A stretch of DNA of 6,969 nucleotides from the NCBI GenBank assembly GCA_046724435.1, contig JBKOWN010000123.1, positions 1 through 6,969 of the forward strand, in the 5' to 3' direction. This document shows, one piece after another, positions 6,224 to 6,969 of the stretch. The DNA comes from JALZAA01 sp046724435. GTDB taxonomy: Bacteria > Actinomycetota > Acidimicrobiia > IMCC26256 > JACDBD01. The notes beneath the pieces were generated by a model. The model made no database searches, had not been told where the DNA came from, and saw nothing but the letters and a program-made list of their open reading frames with translations. Both the position numbers and the translations under genes were made by a program. Within the stretch, counting starts at the first letter, position 1, and every line of letters begins with the position of its first letter.

Positions 6224-6969
6224 TTACAGGGTGGCGAAGGCCGAAGAGGCGGCGGCGAGGTCGTCGGCGAGGGCAGGGTCACCCTCGACCTGGCGGGGCA
6301 GGGCCTCGGGCGCCAGCCGCTCCGAGACGCACCGGCACCAGGCGATGACGTCGGCCGTCAGGACGACGTCTGCTGTCTCCCCCACCGGGGCGAACCCGAG
6401 CGGGATCAGCCAGTCACCGCCGCCGTCGCCGGTGAGCACGATGCGTGCCGTCTTGCCCGGATGAGCCCGCCCGGCCACCTCGAGAGCGGCGGGCATCGTC
6501 GTGATCGAAAGCTCCGCCATGCGCTCCACCACCTCGGCGGGCGGCGGCTCTTCACGTCGCCCGAGCGCCCGGCGGATGTCGTCGGCGTGGGTCCAGGTCT
6601 CGAACGCCCGGGTCACGAGCAGCGAGCCGCGCGAGAACGTAAGGCCGAACATCGGCACGTCGCCGCCGGGCTCGACCGACGCCCACCGCCGGACTGCGTC
6701 CACCGAGGCCCGCCACAGGGCGCGGGCGTCATCCAACGGCCGGTCGCGGAACCGTCCGATGAGCTCGGCGGTACGGCGCTCGATGTCCGCCTCGGCAACC
6801 TCGGGCGCAGTGGGTCGCCCGATCGTCGAGGCCACGGCGCTCTCCATCGCCGCCAGGTGGATGACGAGCTCCCGCACCGTGAGCCCGTTGAACGTGGGCC
6901 GGTCGAAGGCGTCGTTGCCCAGAGTCTCGAGGAGCGCGTCGAGCCGCCTCGCCTCACTCAGGTATGCGG
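6224..6969 (-). CDS. Maleylpyruvate isomerase family (mycothiol-dependent, DinB-fold) protein, 5'-truncated by window edge
   Basis: The minus-strand frame is open to the window end, with 247 residues visible. The GTG at 6877-6875 is not the likely start, because 30 more in-frame residues before it match the family's first helix and its RPTFNGLTVRELVIHLAAME entry motif. The N-terminal domain is a DinB/MDMPI four-helix bundle. Its metal-binding triad is preserved as His in HLAAME (visible residue 37) and Glu/His in ETWTHADD (residues 123 and 127), the same H...E-x3-H arrangement as mycothiol-dependent maleylpyruvate isomerase. The C-terminal part (about 170-247, with ADVVLTADVIAWCRCVSERL at 199-218) matches the small MDMPI C-terminal domain. 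Members use or are thought to use mycothiol as a thiol cofactor, but most are uncharacterised, so isomerase activity on maleylpyruvate itself is not implied. The TAA stop is 104 bases upstream of lhr on the same strand, with structured DNA between, so independent expression is plausible. Confidence 0.85.
   Translation of the reverse strand, partial: AYLSEARRLDALLETLGNDAFDRPTFNGLTVRELVIHLAAMESAVASTIGRPTAPEVAEADIERRTAELIGRFRDRPLDDARALWRASVDAVRRWASVEPGGDVPMFGLTFSRGSLLVTRAFETWTHADDIRRALGRREEPPPAEVVERMAELSITTMPAALEVAGRAHPGKTARIVLTGDGGGDWLIPLGFAPVGETADVVLTADVIAWCRCVSERLAPEALPRQVEGDPALADDLAAASSAFATL

Noticed and set aside
6875..6877. GTG as the true start of the isomerase-like gene
   Set aside because: Thirty upstream in-frame codons encode the family's typical first helix and the lead-in to TVRELVIHLAAME, and the frame stays open to the window end.

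Overview
The window is GC-rich chromosomal DNA from an actinobacterium. The evidence is the strong G/C bias at third codon positions, GTG starts, and a gene of the mycothiol-dependent maleylpyruvate isomerase-like family, which is mainly actinobacterial. I cannot assign a genus. Four protein genes fill almost all of it, and I see no mobile element, tRNA, rRNA or CRISPR array.

Layout: (1) Bases 1-1718, plus strand: a two-gene unit. The first gene, cut off at its 5' end by the window edge, encodes the large N-terminal domain of an AtuA-type (DUF1446) protein. The second, overlapping it by four bases (GTGA), encodes the small RSGDKG domain that forms the C-terminus of one-piece AtuA proteins. 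(2) Bases 1719-1922: a 204-base gap between convergent genes, holding a strong hairpin just after the plus-strand unit and a second long-range inverted repeat next to the end of the minus-strand helicase gene. (3) Bases 1923-6119, minus strand: a complete 1,398-residue Lhr-family superfamily 2 helicase with all its helicase motifs and the long Lhr C-terminal extension. (4) Bases 6120-6223: a 104-base gap with two competing inverted repeats and a possible near-leaderless start for lhr. (5) Bases 6224-6969, minus strand: a DinB/MDMPI-fold protein, cut off at its 5' end by the window edge, that keeps the His...Glu-x3-His metal triad.

How the parts relate: the two AtuA pieces are almost certainly co-transcribed and translationally coupled, and probably work together in acyl-CoA or terpenoid-type catabolism. 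Lhr is a DNA-repair helicase, and nothing in the window ties it functionally to either neighbour. I found no convincing new multi-gene system. The most interesting material is the structured non-coding DNA in the two gaps, above all the mutually exclusive hairpins upstream of lhr.
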